Notes: generated from the letters alone by a model not told the origin. Shown: positions 1-8,684, numbered from the stretch's first letter. The stretch: DNA of 64,000 nt from Hydrogenophaga aromaticivorans (GCF_013387465.1 NZ_VYGV01000007.1:244549-308548), one strand, 5' to 3'. Made by a program: numbers and translations.

Positions 1-748
1 GCATCACGTCGGGCTGGATGCCGGCCCACTGGTGGGCGAACCACTTGCCGGTGCGGCCCATGCCGCACTGCACCTCGTCGATCATCAGCAACCAGTCCTG
101 CGCGTCGCACAGCGCGCGCACCTCCTGCAGGTACTGCGCGCGCATCGGGTTCACGCCGCCTTCGCCCTGGATGGTCTCGAAGAACACCGCCACCACGTTG
201 GGGTTGCCCACGGTGGCTTTCTTCAGGGCTTCGATGTCGTTGAGCGGCACGCGGATGAAGCCTTCGACCAGCGGGCCGAAGCCGGCCTGCACCTTGGGGT
301 TGCCGGTGGCTGAGAGCGTGGCGATGCTGCGACCGTGGAAGGCTTTTTCGTAGACCACGATCTCCGGGCGTTCGATGCCCTTGTCGTGGCCGTACTTACG
401 CGCCAGTTTCAGCGCGGCCTCGTTGGCCTCCAGGCCGGAGCTGCAGAAGAACACGTTGGTCATGCCCGAACGTTCCACCAGCATCCGGGCCAGCACTTCC
501 TGGTTGGGTACGTGGTAGTAGTTGCTCGAGTGGATCAGCTTGGCCACCTGGTCCTGCAGCGCGGGCACCAGTTTGGGGTGGGCGTGGCCCAGGGTGTTGA
601 CGGCGATGCCGGCCAGCGCGTCCAGGTACTCCTTGCCGTTCACGTCCCAGACGCGGCAGCCTCGGCCATGCGACATCGCGATCGGCAGGCGGCCGTAGGT
701 GTTCATCACGTGGGGCGACGAGGGGACGGCGGTGGCGGCGGCATTCAT
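1..748 (-). CDS. argD: acetylornithine/succinyldiaminopimelate aminotransferase, C-terminus off the window
   Basis: Class-III PLP-dependent aminotransferase of arginine biosynthesis; it transaminates N-acetylglutamate semialdehyde to N-acetylornithine and often also serves in lysine synthesis. Reading leftward from an ATG at 748 gives 249 residues of a typical ArgD N-terminal two thirds, including NTYGRLPIA near the start, SSNYYH, FFCSSGLEANEAALK (PLP phosphate-binding turn) and IDEVQCGMGRTG (the PLP-nitrogen aspartate). The catalytic lysine lies beyond the left edge. The DUF3579 gene beside it on the other strand is a common betaproteobacterial arrangement. The family is clear; the choice between argD and a close aminotransferase relative rests on these motifs and this neighbour. 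Confidence 0.93.
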   Translation of the reverse strand, partial: MNAAATAVPSSPHVMNTYGRLPIAMSHGRGCRVWDVNGKEYLDALAGIAVNTLGHAHPKLVPALQDQVAKLIHSSNYYHVPNQEVLARMLVERSGMTNVFFCSSGLEANEAALKLARKYGHDKGIERPEIVVYEKAFHGRSIATLSATGNPKVQAGFGPLVEGFIRVPLNDIEALKKATVGNPNVVAVFFETIQGEGGVNPMRAQYLQEVRALCDAQDWLLMIDEVQCGMGRTGKWFAHQWAGIQPDVM

Positions 749-780
749 GCGGGACTCCGGTGGGAAGGGCCAAAAGAAAG

Positions 781-841
781 CGGCTCAACGAAGGTTGAGC
801 CGTTGAAAAGCGATTTTAGGGGCAGGAGCGGGCATCATCAT
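781..841 (-). promoter_or_regulatory. possible argD leader: 18-codon ORF ending in a hairpin
   Basis: Upstream of argD the minus strand has a perfect 9-bp hairpin (arms 794-802 and 781-789, loop 790-793), followed by a T-rich stretch at 771-780. An 18-codon ORF starting in ATGATGATG at 835-841 ends with TGA at 785-787 inside the 3' arm. Its last codons read Q-R-L-N-L-R, so two arginine codons sit in or beside the stem. This resembles a leader-peptide attenuator for an arginine gene, but the ribosome binding site is weak and no alternative antiterminator fold is obvious. Confidence 0.3.
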
Positions 842-922
842 TGCTTGTTCCGCATCGCTGTCATGAAGCCATGGCAGCCTGTGGTCAACCGACCGGAGCC
901 CCGGGTTATCCCTGAGTTCAGG

Positions 923-934
923 TCTTATATAAGA
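923..934. promoter_or_regulatory. perfect 12-bp palindrome TCTTATATAAGA in the argD/DUF3579 divergent region
   Basis: TCTTATATAAGA is a perfect inverted repeat in an otherwise GC-rich 277-base divergent intergenic region. It is followed directly by TAGAAT (935-940), a plausible -10 element for the rightward gene. The placement suggests an operator for a dimeric regulator acting on one or both genes. The regulator is not identified here. Confidence 0.4.
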
Positions 935-1025
935 TAGAATACCTGCCATCCACCCCGGCCAGCGATCCTCGGTCTGGCGGTGGCCATGCGTCCCTTCCAG
1001 GGCCCTCCATCCGAAGGCTTCCCCG

Positions 1026-1352
1026 ATGGTTTCACCGACTGCCAAACAAGTGTTCATCCAGGGCGTCACACGCAGTGGCCGCACCTTTCGCCCCAGCGAC
1101 TGGGCCGAACGTCTGGCCGGCGTGATGAGTCAGTTCCGCCCCGGCGGCGGCGTGGTCCGGCAGGGCAGCCACATTGCGTATTCGCCCTGGTGCGTGCCCA
1201 CGGTCATGAACGGCGTGAAAGTCGTCATCGTGCACACCGATCTGCGCGAAGCCGAACCCATGGCCTGGGACTTCGTCATGCACTTTGCGCGCGACAACGA
1301 CCTGCAGGTGTCCGAAGGCTGCGTGCTGCCGGAGCCGGCCGCAAAACCCTGA
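1026..1352 (+). CDS. DUF3579 family protein
   Basis: A 108-residue small soluble protein matching the DUF3579 family, which is restricted largely to betaproteobacteria. The sequence has the family hallmarks: an N-terminal FIQGVTRSGRTFRPSDWAERL segment, a central MSQFRPGG, and a C-terminal stretch with VVIVHTDLR and PMAWDFVMHFARDNDL. There is no signal peptide or membrane segment. It faces argD across a shared promoter region, and genomic association with arginine genes is common in this family. The biochemical role is unknown. A strong bidirectional terminator lies just downstream. Confidence 0.85.
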   Translation: MVSPTAKQVFIQGVTRSGRTFRPSDWAERLAGVMSQFRPGGGVVRQGSHIAYSPWCVPTVMNGVKVVIVHTDLREAEPMAWDFVMHFARDNDLQVSEGCVLPEPAAKP

Positions 1353-1390
1353 ACCACCTGACCCACGTCACTTGAGCATTGGACAGGCAA

Positions 1391-1421
1391 CAAAAAACCG
1401 CCCGAAGGCGGTTTTTTGCTT
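1391..1421. terminator. bidirectional rho-independent terminator between DUF3579 and rpsT
   Basis: AAAAAACCGCC-CGAA-GGCGGTTTTTT forms a GC stem with A/T flanks on both sides, so it can terminate the rightward DUF3579 transcript and the leftward rpsT transcript. The two genes converge here. Confidence 0.85.
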
Positions 1422-1507
1422 TTCTTTGCTGGCAGCGCACCCGTTTCAAACGGCAGACCCCGAGGGGGTCCGGGCTGGTGGCCTGACGGATCAGGCCGGT
1501 GGGGTGG

Positions 1508-1807
1508 TCAGGCGGTGGCGAGTGCCAGTGCCTTGACCTTGGCGGACAGGCGGCTCTTGTCGCGAGCGGCCTTGTTTTTGTGGAAGATGCCCTTGTCGGC
1601 AATGATGTCCACAACGCCTTGCATTTTGGCGAAGAGTTCGGTGGCCTTGGTCTTGTCGCCGGCCAGAACCGCTTTTTCAACGTTCTTGACGGCGGTGCGG
1701 TATTTGGAGCGCAGCGAGGTGTTCGCGGCGTTGATCTTGATGTCCTGGCGGACGCGTTTGCGGCCAGATGCCAGACGGGGGTTCTTTTTCTTCGGCTTGG
1801 TTGCCAT
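1508..1807 (-). CDS. rpsT: 30S ribosomal protein S20
   Basis: Ribosomal protein S20, which binds 16S rRNA in the body of the small subunit. The 99-residue product is strongly basic, starts [21 protein letters not shown], and has the family helix pattern ([17 protein letters not shown], then [22 protein letters not shown]). The ATG is preceded by a good ribosome binding site (AAGGAA, about 7 bases upstream). As in many proteobacteria it is divergent from murJ. Length is at the upper end of the usual 85-100 range. Confidence 0.97.
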   Translation of the reverse strand: MATKPKKKNPRLASGRKRVRQDIKINAANTSLRSKYRTAVKNVEKAVLAGDKTKATELFAKMQGVVDIIADKGIFHKNKAARDKSRLSAKVKALALATA

Positions 1808-1855
1808 GGTGAATTTCCTTCAGATGTTTGGGGATGATGCCCAGCAAAGCCCGCG

Positions 1856-1861
1856 ATTTTA
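1856..1861 (-). promoter_or_regulatory. possible -10 element of rpsT
   Basis: On the minus strand TAAAAT, preceded by TGC, lies about 50 bases upstream of the rpsT ATG in a short AT-rich pocket. It would place the transcript start near 1848. No convincing -35 match is visible at 17-18 bases. Confidence 0.35.
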
Positions 1862-1928
1862 GCATGGCGCCGCCTGCCTGGGTAGCGTCTCTGCCGGGCG
1901 TGGGGTGCGCATGGTTACACTGGCGGCC

Positions 1929-3494
1929 GTGTCCCTGTTCAAATCCGCCTCCCTGGTCTCCCTGCTGACGCTGGCCTCACGCATCACCGGGCTGGTGCGC
2001 GAACTGCTGATGGCGTCCACCTTTGGTGCCAGCGCCCTGACCGACGCGTTCAACGTCGCTTTCCGCATTCCCAACCTGCTGCGCCGGCTGTTTGCCGAAG
2101 GCGCGTTCAGCCAGGCGTTCGTGCCGGTGCTGGCCGGTGTGCGCGAAAAGGAGGGCGACGCCGCCACCCGCCAGATGGTGGACCAGATCGCCACCGTGCT
2201 GGCCTGGGCGCTGACCGCTACCTGCGTGCTGGGCGTGGCCGGGGCACCGGTGCTGGTCTGGGCCATGGCCAGCGGCCTGAAACAGAGCCCTGACGGCTTC
2301 GAGGCCGCCGTTTTCATGACGCGCTGGATGTTCCCCTACATCGCCTTCATGTCGTTTGTGGCGCTGTCGGCCGGCATCCTGAACACCTGGAAGCGCTTTG
2401 CTGTGCCGGCGGCCACGCCGGTGCTGCTCAACGTGGCCATGATCACGGCCGCGTACTGGGGCGCACCCTGGTTCAAGAGCCTGGGCATCCAGCCCATCTA
2501 CGCCATGGCGGGCGGGGTGTTGCTGGGCGGTGCGTTGCAGCTGGGCGTGCAGATCCCGGTCTTGCTGCGGCTGGGCATGATGCCGCGCATCCGTTTGCGC
2601 TGGTCGTCGCTGAAAACCGCCTGGAACCACCCCGGCACGCGCCGCGTGACCACGCTGATGCTGCCGGCCCTGCTGGGGGTCAGCGTGGCGCAGATTTCGC
2701 TGTTGATCAACACCCAGATCGCTTCGCACCTGGCCACCGGCAGTGTGAGCTGGCTCACCTACGCCGACCGCCTGATGGAATTTCCCACCGCCATGCTGGG
2801 CGTGGCGCTGGGCGTGGTGCTGCTGCCCCAGCTGGCGGCCGCCAAAGCGGCCGAAGATGCCCAGCGCTACAGCAACCTGCTCGACTGGGGTCTGCGTCTG
2901 GTGGTGCTGCTGGCGGTGCCCTGCGCGGTGGCGTTGCTGACTTTTGCCAAACCGCTGGTGGCCGTGCTCTACCACTACGGTGCCTTCACCGCGGCCGACG
3001 TGCAGCAGACCACCGGTGCCCTGATGGGCTACGGTGCCGGGCTGATCGGGCTGATCGCCATCAAGGTGTTGGCGCCCGGCTTTTACGCCCGCCAGGACAT
3101 CCGCACGCCGGTGAAGATCGCGGTGGTGGTGCTGCTGCTGACCCAGTTGATGAACCTGTTGTTCGTGCCTTACCTGGCCCACGCCGGGCTGGCGCTGGCC
3201 ATCGGCATCGGGGCCATGGTGAACGCGCTGTGGCTGTTGATCGGCCTGCTGCGCCGCGGGGCCTACACGCCCACACCCGGCTGGGCGCGTTTTGCCCTGC
3301 AGGTGGTCGCCGCCAGCGCGCTGATGTCCGTGTTCCTGATGTGGTCTGCCGCGCACTTCAACTGGCTGGGGTTCGAGGGTCAGTTGCTACAGCGCGTGGG
3401 CCTGCTGGCCCTGTGCGTGGTGGGCGCTGCCCTGGTCTATTTCCTGAGCCTGACCGTGGCCGGTTTGAAACTTCGCCAATTCGTCCGAAAATGA
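1929..3494 (+). CDS. murJ: lipid II flippase MurJ
   Basis: Inner-membrane flippase of the MOP superfamily that moves lipid II to the periplasmic face for peptidoglycan synthesis. The start of the protein (SLFKSASLVSLLTLASRITGLVRE) and LTDAFNVAFRIPNLLRRLFAEGAFSQAFVP are diagnostic MurJ/MviN sequence, with the conserved arginines in the first helices. About 14 hydrophobic helices follow, and 521 residues is a normal length. I chose GTG 1929 because family members start at this serine-leucine; GTG 1905 and ATG 1911 are in-frame alternatives that would add 8 or 6 unusual residues. It is divergent from rpsT. Confidence 0.95.
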   Translation: MSLFKSASLVSLLTLASRITGLVRELLMASTFGASALTDAFNVAFRIPNLLRRLFAEGAFSQAFVPVLAGVREKEGDAATRQMVDQIATVLAWALTATCVLGVAGAPVLVWAMASGLKQSPDGFEAAVFMTRWMFPYIAFMSFVALSAGILNTWKRFAVPAATPVLLNVAMITAAYWGAPWFKSLGIQPIYAMAGGVLLGGALQLGVQIPVLLRLGMMPRIRLRWSSLKTAWNHPGTRRVTTLMLPALLGVSVAQISLLINTQIASHLATGSVSWLTYADRLMEFPTAMLGVALGVVLLPQLAAAKAAEDAQRYSNLLDWGLRLVVLLAVPCAVALLTFAKPLVAVLYHYGAFTAADVQQTTGALMGYGAGLIGLIAIKVLAPGFYARQDIRTPVKIAVVVLLLTQLMNLLFVPYLAHAGLALAIGIGAMVNALWLLIGLLRRGAYTPTPGWARFALQVVAASALMSVFLMWSAAHFNWLGFEGQLLQRVGLLALCVVGAALVYFLSLTVAGLKLRQFVRK

Positions 3495-3546
3495 AATCCG
3501 CTGCACCGGCACCCCGCCGTTCAGCGGTCTGCCCGCCGCCCTGACC

Positions 3547-4404
3547 ATGCCTTCAGCCTTTGAATTCCCCACGCCCACGCCCCTGGGCTACTTCGCCGCG
3601 CTGGTGGCCGACGATGACGGCTTGCCGTTGCTGGAAGCCGCCACCGCCATCGCGCAGGACGAATACCCCGAGATGGATGTGCAGGAAGTGCTGGGCGACG
3701 TGGACCAGTTGCTGGCCCGCGTGCGCCGACGCTGCGACGACGCCACCGACCCGCTGCAGCGGCTGCGGGCGCTCAACCAGTTTTTCTTTCGCGACATGGG
3801 GTTTGGCGGCAACGTCAACAATTACTACGACCCCGACAACAGCTACCTCAACGCGGTGCTCCGGACCCGGCGCGGCATCCCCATCACCCTGGGTGTGCTC
3901 TGGCTGGAGCTGGCGCAGGGCCTGGGCCTGAAGGCGCGGGGCGTCAACTTCCCCGGGCATTTCATGGTGAAGGTCAACCTGCCCAATGGCCAGGTGGTGA
4001 TCGATCCGTTCACCGGCCAGTCGCTCAGCCGCGAAGACCTGTCCGAGCGGCTGGAGCCCTACAAGCGGCGCAACGGACTGGTGGACGATTTCGACGTGCC
4101 GGTCGGCCTCTACCTGCAGGCGGCGCCATCGCGCGAAATCCTCTCGCGCATGTTGCGCAACCTGAAAGAGATCCACCGCACGCAGGAAGACTGGCTGCGC
4201 CTGATCGCGGTGCAGGACCGCCTGCTCGTGCTGCTGCCCGATGCCTGGACGGAGTACCGCGACCGGGGCCTGGCCTGGGCCGAAATGGGTGACGCCCGCC
4301 TTGCGGTGAGCGATCTGGAAATCTACATCGCCCACACCGACGACGCGCTCGATCGCGACGCCATGGACCGCCGGCTGCAGGAACTGCGCCGCGCGTTGAA
4401 CTGA
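3547..4404 (+). CDS. SirB1 family protein (transglutaminase-like fold plus TPR)
   Basis: A 285-residue SirB1/UPF0162 protein: an N-terminal transglutaminase-like domain followed by a tetratricopeptide-like C-terminus. Characteristic segments are LRALNQFFFRDMGFGGNVNNYYDPDNSYL, the RRGIPITLGVLWLELA helix and the GVNFPGHFMVK strand. The C-terminal 90 residues (DAWTEYRDRGLAWAEMGDARLAVSDLEIYI) read as TPR helices. The usual transglutaminase cysteine is not obvious, in line with the family being thought non-catalytic. In enterobacteria the homologue sits with prfA/prmC; here it lies between murJ and an NAD(P)-binding protein. Function remains unclear. Confidence 0.88.
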   Translation: MPSAFEFPTPTPLGYFAALVADDDGLPLLEAATAIAQDEYPEMDVQEVLGDVDQLLARVRRRCDDATDPLQRLRALNQFFFRDMGFGGNVNNYYDPDNSYLNAVLRTRRGIPITLGVLWLELAQGLGLKARGVNFPGHFMVKVNLPNGQVVIDPFTGQSLSREDLSERLEPYKRRNGLVDDFDVPVGLYLQAAPSREILSRMLRNLKEIHRTQEDWLRLIAVQDRLLVLLPDAWTEYRDRGLAWAEMGDARLAVSDLEIYIAHTDDALDRDAMDRRLQELRRALN

Positions 4405-4414
4405 GCTGCCGCGG

Positions 4415-5047
4415 ATGACGCGTCTGATGCTGGTCGGTGCCACCGGCCTGGTGGGGCAGGCCGTGCTGCAGCAGGCCCTGGCCGACCCAGTTGTGGCCCA
4501 GGTGGTCGCCCCGACCCGCAAGGCGCTGGCGCCGCACCCCAAGCTGCTCAATCCGCTGGTGGACTTCGAGCGCCTGCCCGAAGACGCCGACTGGTGGGCG
4601 GTGGACGCCGTGGTCTGCACCCTGGGCACCACCATCGCCAAGGCCGGCTCACAGGCCGCTTTCTACAAGGTGGACCACGACCACCCGCTGGAGGTGGCTT
4701 ACCTCGCGCGGCGCCACGGCGCGCGGGCCTTTGCCTTCAACTCGGCCCTGGGCGCGGACGCGGCCTCGCGCGTTTTTTATACCCGCACCAAGGGCGAGAC
4801 CGAGCGCGATCTGCAGGCCGTGGGCTACCCCTCGCTCACACTGGTGCGCCCGGGCCTGATCGGGGGCGTGCGGCTGGAGAGCCGGCCGGCCGAACAGCTC
4901 GCGGTGCGCATCTCCCAGTGGGTGCAGCCGCTGTTGCCGCGGCGTTACCGCGTGGTCCCCGCCCAGCGCATCGCGCACCACCTGCTGCAGGCCGCGCTGG
5001 CCGCCACGCCAGGGGTGCATGTGCTGCCGTCTGAGGTGTTGCTGTAA
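4415..5047 (+). CDS. NAD(P)-binding atypical short-chain dehydrogenase
   Basis: A 210-residue Rossmann-fold protein of the atypical SDR type related to TIP30/HTATIP2 and YbjT. The N-terminus MTRLMLVGATGLVGQAVL contains the GxxGxxG dinucleotide motif. VCTLGTT (about residue 70) and a following FNSALGA strand fit the cofactor and active-site regions, with YTRTKGETE in place of the classical YxxxK. VRPGLIGG follows as in this subfamily. It is only 10 bases downstream of the SirB1-like gene and probably cotranscribed. The substrate is unknown. Confidence 0.8.
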   Translation: MTRLMLVGATGLVGQAVLQQALADPVVAQVVAPTRKALAPHPKLLNPLVDFERLPEDADWWAVDAVVCTLGTTIAKAGSQAAFYKVDHDHPLEVAYLARRHGARAFAFNSALGADAASRVFYTRTKGETERDLQAVGYPSLTLVRPGLIGGVRLESRPAEQLAVRISQWVQPLLPRRYRVVPAQRIAHHLLQAALAATPGVHVLPSEVLL

Positions 5048-5075
5048 TCAGCCTGGACAACGGCCGTTTCCAGGC

Positions 5076-6062
5076 TCAGTGGCCGCGGTGCGCGGGTGAG
5101 CCCGCCTTGCCGAGCTGGTGCCAGGTGCGGCGCAGCTGGGTGTCGGAGCTGAAGCCGGCGAGCTCGGCGGCCAGCGTGACGCTGTGGCCCGATCGCAGCG
5201 CGGCGTCGGCCAGATCGAGCCGGATGCTGCGCAGGTAGGCCAGCGGGGCAATGCCCGCGTGGGTGATGAACAGGCGCGCGAGGTGGCGCGGCGAGGTGCA
5301 GGCCACCTCGGCCATGCGCTGCAGCGACCAGTCGGCCTGCGGTTGCTGGCCGATGGCGTCCTGCACCCGGTGGATGGCCGGATGCAGGTGGGCGCGGTGG
5401 CGCAGGAAAGGCGACAGCTCCGGGTCGCCGGGGCCGCGCCGCAGCGCGACGACCATGGTCTGCGCCACGCGGGCCGCGAGCGCCGGGCCACAGACCGCCG
5501 CGATGCGGTGCAGGAACAGGTCGATGCCGGTGGTCACGCCCGCGCTGCTGCTGACCGCACCGTCGAGCACGAACACCCGGTTGGCCACCGCGTCGCAGCG
5601 CGGCGCCACCTGGCGCAATTCGTCGAGGTGGTGGTGGTGCGTGGTTGCCCGGTGGCCGTCGAGCAGGCCGGCGTGTGCGGCGAGGATCGCGCCCGCGCAC
5701 ACCGTGACAAGCTCCAGCAGACCTGCCTGCAGCCGCAGCCCACGCAGCCAGTGCAGCAGCTCCGGCACGCCTGGGCTGCGCACGTCGACGGTGTCGCCGG
5801 GCTGACCGAGCAACACCACCCAGTGGGGTGCGGACGGAGCCTCGGAAACCCTATCGGGCAGGGGTTCGATGCCGCTGATGCAGGCGCCCACGGAGCTGGT
5901 GGCCTGCGCCTGCGGACCGATGAACCGCAGATCAAACGCGGCGGGTTGGCCGCTGGCCTGCAGGCACTGGTTGGCGATGCGCAACGCCTCGGCCGGACCC
6001 GCCCAGTCGAGGATCAGGCTGCCCGGCAGCAGCACGAAGGACACGCGGATCGGCCCGCTCAC
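5076..6062 (-). CDS. GlxA-type AraC family transcriptional regulator
   Basis: A 328-residue two-domain regulator: an N-terminal DJ-1/PfpI-like domain (SFVLLPGSLILDWAGPAEALR to about residue 170, with TVCAGAILAAHAG at the nucleophile elbow) and a C-terminal AraC helix-turn-helix domain (SLQRMAEVACTSPRHLARLF and LADAALRSGHSVTLAAELAGFSS). GTG 6062 is chosen because it overlaps the upstream stop as GTGA, indicating translational coupling. It is the last gene of a three-gene operon with a free-standing DJ-1 protein and a cysteine hydrolase, so it may sense a small metabolite of that pathway. The effector is not known. Confidence 0.88.
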   Translation of the reverse strand: MSGPIRVSFVLLPGSLILDWAGPAEALRIANQCLQASGQPAAFDLRFIGPQAQATSSVGACISGIEPLPDRVSEAPSAPHWVVLLGQPGDTVDVRSPGVPELLHWLRGLRLQAGLLELVTVCAGAILAAHAGLLDGHRATTHHHHLDELRQVAPRCDAVANRVFVLDGAVSSSAGVTTGIDLFLHRIAAVCGPALAARVAQTMVVALRRGPGDPELSPFLRHRAHLHPAIHRVQDAIGQQPQADWSLQRMAEVACTSPRHLARLFITHAGIAPLAYLRSIRLDLADAALRSGHSVTLAAELAGFSSDTQLRRTWHQLGKAGSPAHRGH

Positions 6063-6670
6063 GTTCGCGTCCACTGGAACTCCATCTGCCGCGCGGTGCG
6101 CAGGGCCAGCGCTTCGCCCGCGAGCCGCGCCACCAGGTGCAGGCTCATGTCGATCCCGGCGCTGATGCCGCCGGAGGTGACGATCCGGCCCTGATCGACC
6201 CAGCGCACGCCCGCTTTCACGTCCAGCGAAGGGAAGGCTCGGGCCAGGTCGGTCTGGTCTTCCCAATGGGTGGTGACGGGGCCGCCGGTGAGCACGCCGC
6301 TGGCCGCGAGCACGAAGGCACCGGTGCAGACCGAGGCCGTCAGTTGCGCGCGTTCGCTGGCCAGCGCCACCCAGCGCAAAGTCTCGGCGCAGCGCATGGC
6401 CCCGTCCACGACACCGCCCGGCACGATCAGCACATGCACCGGCGGTGTATCGGAAAAACCGTGGTCGGGCAGCAGGGTCAAACCAGCGCGGGCGTGCACG
6501 GGCTGGCGCTCGCGTGCCACGCTGAACACCGCGAACGGTGCCGGGTCTGAAGGCCTTTCGCGCAAGGCCATGCGACTCGCGGTGGTGAACACCTCGTAAG
6601 GACCCGCCAAGTCCAGCGCCTCGACCTCATCGAAGGCCAGGATCGCCACCGTCAGTGTTGCGATGCTCAT
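6059..6670 (-). CDS. DJ-1/PfpI family protein
   Basis: A 203-residue single-domain DJ-1/PfpI protein. It begins MSIATLTVAILAFDEVEALDLAGPYEVF and carries the nucleophile elbow SVCTGAF with Cys115, plus VLIVPGG upstream of it. The family includes isonitrile hydratases (InhA), glyoxalase-like and amidase-like enzymes; the arrangement next to a GlxA regulator suits an isonitrile-hydratase-like or regulatory role, which is an inference. ATG 6670 overlaps the upstream stop as ATGA, and the 3' end overlaps the next gene as GTGA, so the three genes are translationally linked. Confidence 0.85.
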   Translation of the reverse strand: MSIATLTVAILAFDEVEALDLAGPYEVFTTASRMALRERPSDPAPFAVFSVARERQPVHARAGLTLLPDHGFSDTPPVHVLIVPGGVVDGAMRCAETLRWVALASERAQLTASVCTGAFVLAASGVLTGGPVTTHWEDQTDLARAFPSLDVKAGVRWVDQGRIVTSGGISAGIDMSLHLVARLAGEALALRTARQMEFQWTRT

Positions 6671-7224
6671 GAGTGTTGCGCTACCGCTTCGGCCACGCTG
6701 CACAGGCGCGCGAAGCGGTCTTTCAGCACCGTGGCCGTACGGGCCGTGATGTCGGCGGCCGGCAGCGGCGTGCCGTCGGGCTGCACCATGTCAAAGGTCA
6801 GCGTGGCGTCGGTCACGAAGTCCACCGTGTAGCCGAGATCGGCCGCGTGCCGGGTGGTGGTTTCGCAGCACTGTTCGGTGCGGATGCCGCTGACGATCAG
6901 GCGCTGGACGGCATTCCGGTTCAGCCAAACCTCCAGCCCGGTGCCCACGAGCGCACTGTGGCGCGACTTGTGGAAGGTCGCGGCGGCTTCAAAGGGCGCC
7001 AGCCCGTCCAGCGGCCGCACGGCGCCCGACTCCAGCGAGAAGGGGTTTTGCGGAACCTGCGGCCCGTCCACGTGGAAGATGCGAACGATGGGCATGCCAA
7101 CCGCCTGGGCGCCTGCGATGAGCGCGTTCTGCGCGGCCAGGTAGGCGGGCAGGTCCCGTTCGGTGAAGAAGGGGCGGTGGCGGAAGGACTCTTGCACGTC
7201 GATGACCAGCAGGGCGGTTTTCAT
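6667..7224 (-). CDS. isochorismatase-like cysteine hydrolase
   Basis: A 185-residue alpha/beta hydrolase of the isochorismatase superfamily. The catalytic triad can be placed: Asp9 in LLVIDVQESF, Lys86 in TFHKSRHSA and Cys119 or Cys120 in RTEQCCETT. A tandem CC at the nucleophile position is slightly unusual. Relatives hydrolyse nicotinamide, N-carbamoyl amides or isochorismate; the exact substrate cannot be read here. It heads the operon with the DJ-1 protein and GlxA-type regulator. Confidence 0.85.
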   Translation of the reverse strand: MKTALLVIDVQESFRHRPFFTERDLPAYLAAQNALIAGAQAVGMPIVRIFHVDGPQVPQNPFSLESGAVRPLDGLAPFEAAATFHKSRHSALVGTGLEVWLNRNAVQRLIVSGIRTEQCCETTTRHAADLGYTVDFVTDATLTFDMVQPDGTPLPAADITARTATVLKDRFARLCSVAEAVAQHS

Positions 7225-7411
7225 GGGGGCTCCGTCGGGGTTGTTGAAGCCTTGATCATGCCGATGGCCGGTACGGGTGTCTGCTCGGTGCCAGACAGGA
7301 ACCGATCATTTCAGGACAAGACCATTGTCTTCCAGATGCCCATGACAGTCGTCATGGACAGGGAATTTTCGGACACTTCGCTCCCTGGTTGTGTTGGGTC
7401 CCGGAAACGGC

Positions 7412-7433
7412 GAAGGCCCGTTGCCGGGCCTTC
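7412..7433 (-). terminator. probable purM terminator
   Basis: A perfect 9-bp stem, GAAGGCCCG/CGGGCCTTC, with a TTGC loop lies 23 bases past the purM stop. The run after it on the minus strand is only weakly T-rich, so termination efficiency is uncertain. Confidence 0.5.
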
Positions 7434-7455
7434 CTGAGCACGAAGCGGGGTGGCT

Positions 7456-8493
7456 TCAGTTCACCGTGACGGCCGCACCCTCGCCCTGGGCTGCGATCAC
7501 GCCGATCTGATACACCGTCTCACCCAGCTCGCGCAGCGTGGCGGCACAGGCGGCGGCTTCCTCGGCGGCGATCACCACCACCATGCCGATGCCGTTGTTG
7601 AAAGTGCGGTTCATCTCGATGTCGTCGATGCCGGCCGTCTTCTGCAGCCAGGCGAACAGCTCGGTCTGCGGCCAGCTGCCTTTCTTCAGGTGGGCAGCCG
7701 TGCCCTCGGGCAGCACGCGCGGGATGTTCTCCAGCAGGCCGCCGCCGGTGATGTGGGCCAGGGCCTTGACGGGGTGCTTCGCGAGGGTGGCCAGCACGTT
7801 CTTCACGTAGAGGCGGGTGGGCGCCATGATGGCCTGCTTGAACGGCTGGCCGTCCAGCGTGGCCGGCAGGTCGCTGCCGGCGCGTTCGATGCACTTGCGC
7901 ACCAGCGAGAAGCCGTTGGAATGCACGCCGTGCGAGGCCAGGCCCAGCACCACGTCGCCGGGCTTCACGCTCTGGCCGGTGAGGATCTTGGCCTTCTCGA
8001 CGGCGCCGACGCAGAAACCGGCCAGGTCGTATTCGCCGGCCGGGTACATGCCGGGCATCTCGGCGGTTTCGCCGCCGATCAGCGCGCAGCCCGAGAGTTC
8101 ACAACCCAGGGCAATACCGCCGACCACGGCCGCGGCGGTGTCCACGTCCAGCTTGCCGCAGGCGAAGTAGTCGAGAAAGAACAGCGGCTCGGCGCCTTGC
8201 ACCAGCACGTCGTTCACGCTCATGCCGACCAGGTCGATGCCCACGGTGTCGTGCATGTTCCATTCAAAAGCCAGCTTGAGCTTGGTGCCCACGCCATCGG
8301 TGCCCGACACCAGCACCGGCTCTTTGTAGCGCTTGGGCACTTCAAACAGCGCGCCAAAACCGCCGATACCGGCCAGCACGCCTTCGCGCATGGTCTTCTT
8401 CGCCAGCGGCTTGATGCGTTCGACGAGCGCGTCGCCCGCGACGATGTCAACGCCGGCGTCTTTGTAGGAAAGGGGAGTGTTGCTGGAGGTCAT
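7456..8493 (-). CDS. purM: phosphoribosylformylglycinamidine cyclo-ligase (AIR synthetase)
   Basis: ATP-dependent fifth step of purine biosynthesis, converting FGAM to AIR. The 345-residue product begins [20 protein letters not shown], contains [15 protein letters not shown], the metal and nucleotide-binding segment [27 protein letters not shown], and [11 protein letters not shown], all diagnostic of PurM. The C-terminal domain has [17 protein letters not shown]. It is a cytosolic homodimer. It is transcribed alone, divergent from the AI-2E-family transporter that precedes hda, a conserved neighbourhood in betaproteobacteria. Confidence 0.97.
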   Translation of the reverse strand: MTSSNTPLSYKDAGVDIVAGDALVERIKPLAKKTMREGVLAGIGGFGALFEVPKRYKEPVLVSGTDGVGTKLKLAFEWNMHDTVGIDLVGMSVNDVLVQGAEPLFFLDYFACGKLDVDTAAAVVGGIALGCELSGCALIGGETAEMPGMYPAGEYDLAGFCVGAVEKAKILTGQSVKPGDVVLGLASHGVHSNGFSLVRKCIERAGSDLPATLDGQPFKQAIMAPTRLYVKNVLATLAKHPVKALAHITGGGLLENIPRVLPEGTAAHLKKGSWPQTELFAWLQKTAGIDDIEMNRTFNNGIGMVVVIAAEEAAACAATLRELGETVYQIGVIAAQGEGAAVTVN

Positions 8494-8684
8494 GGGGTGC
8501 GTGTGCCGGCGGCGGGGCCGGGCGTTGGGACGGGGAAAACGTCGATGGAGCAGCCTCCACCAAGGTGGGGCAGCGGGGTTTGGCGGTCGGTTGCGGGTCC
8601 ACCCGGGGTGGCGGACTAGAATTTGCCCCAGATTTTAAGGGTTTGCCCCTGCAGCCCGATCGTTCACCCCCGACACACCTGTTC

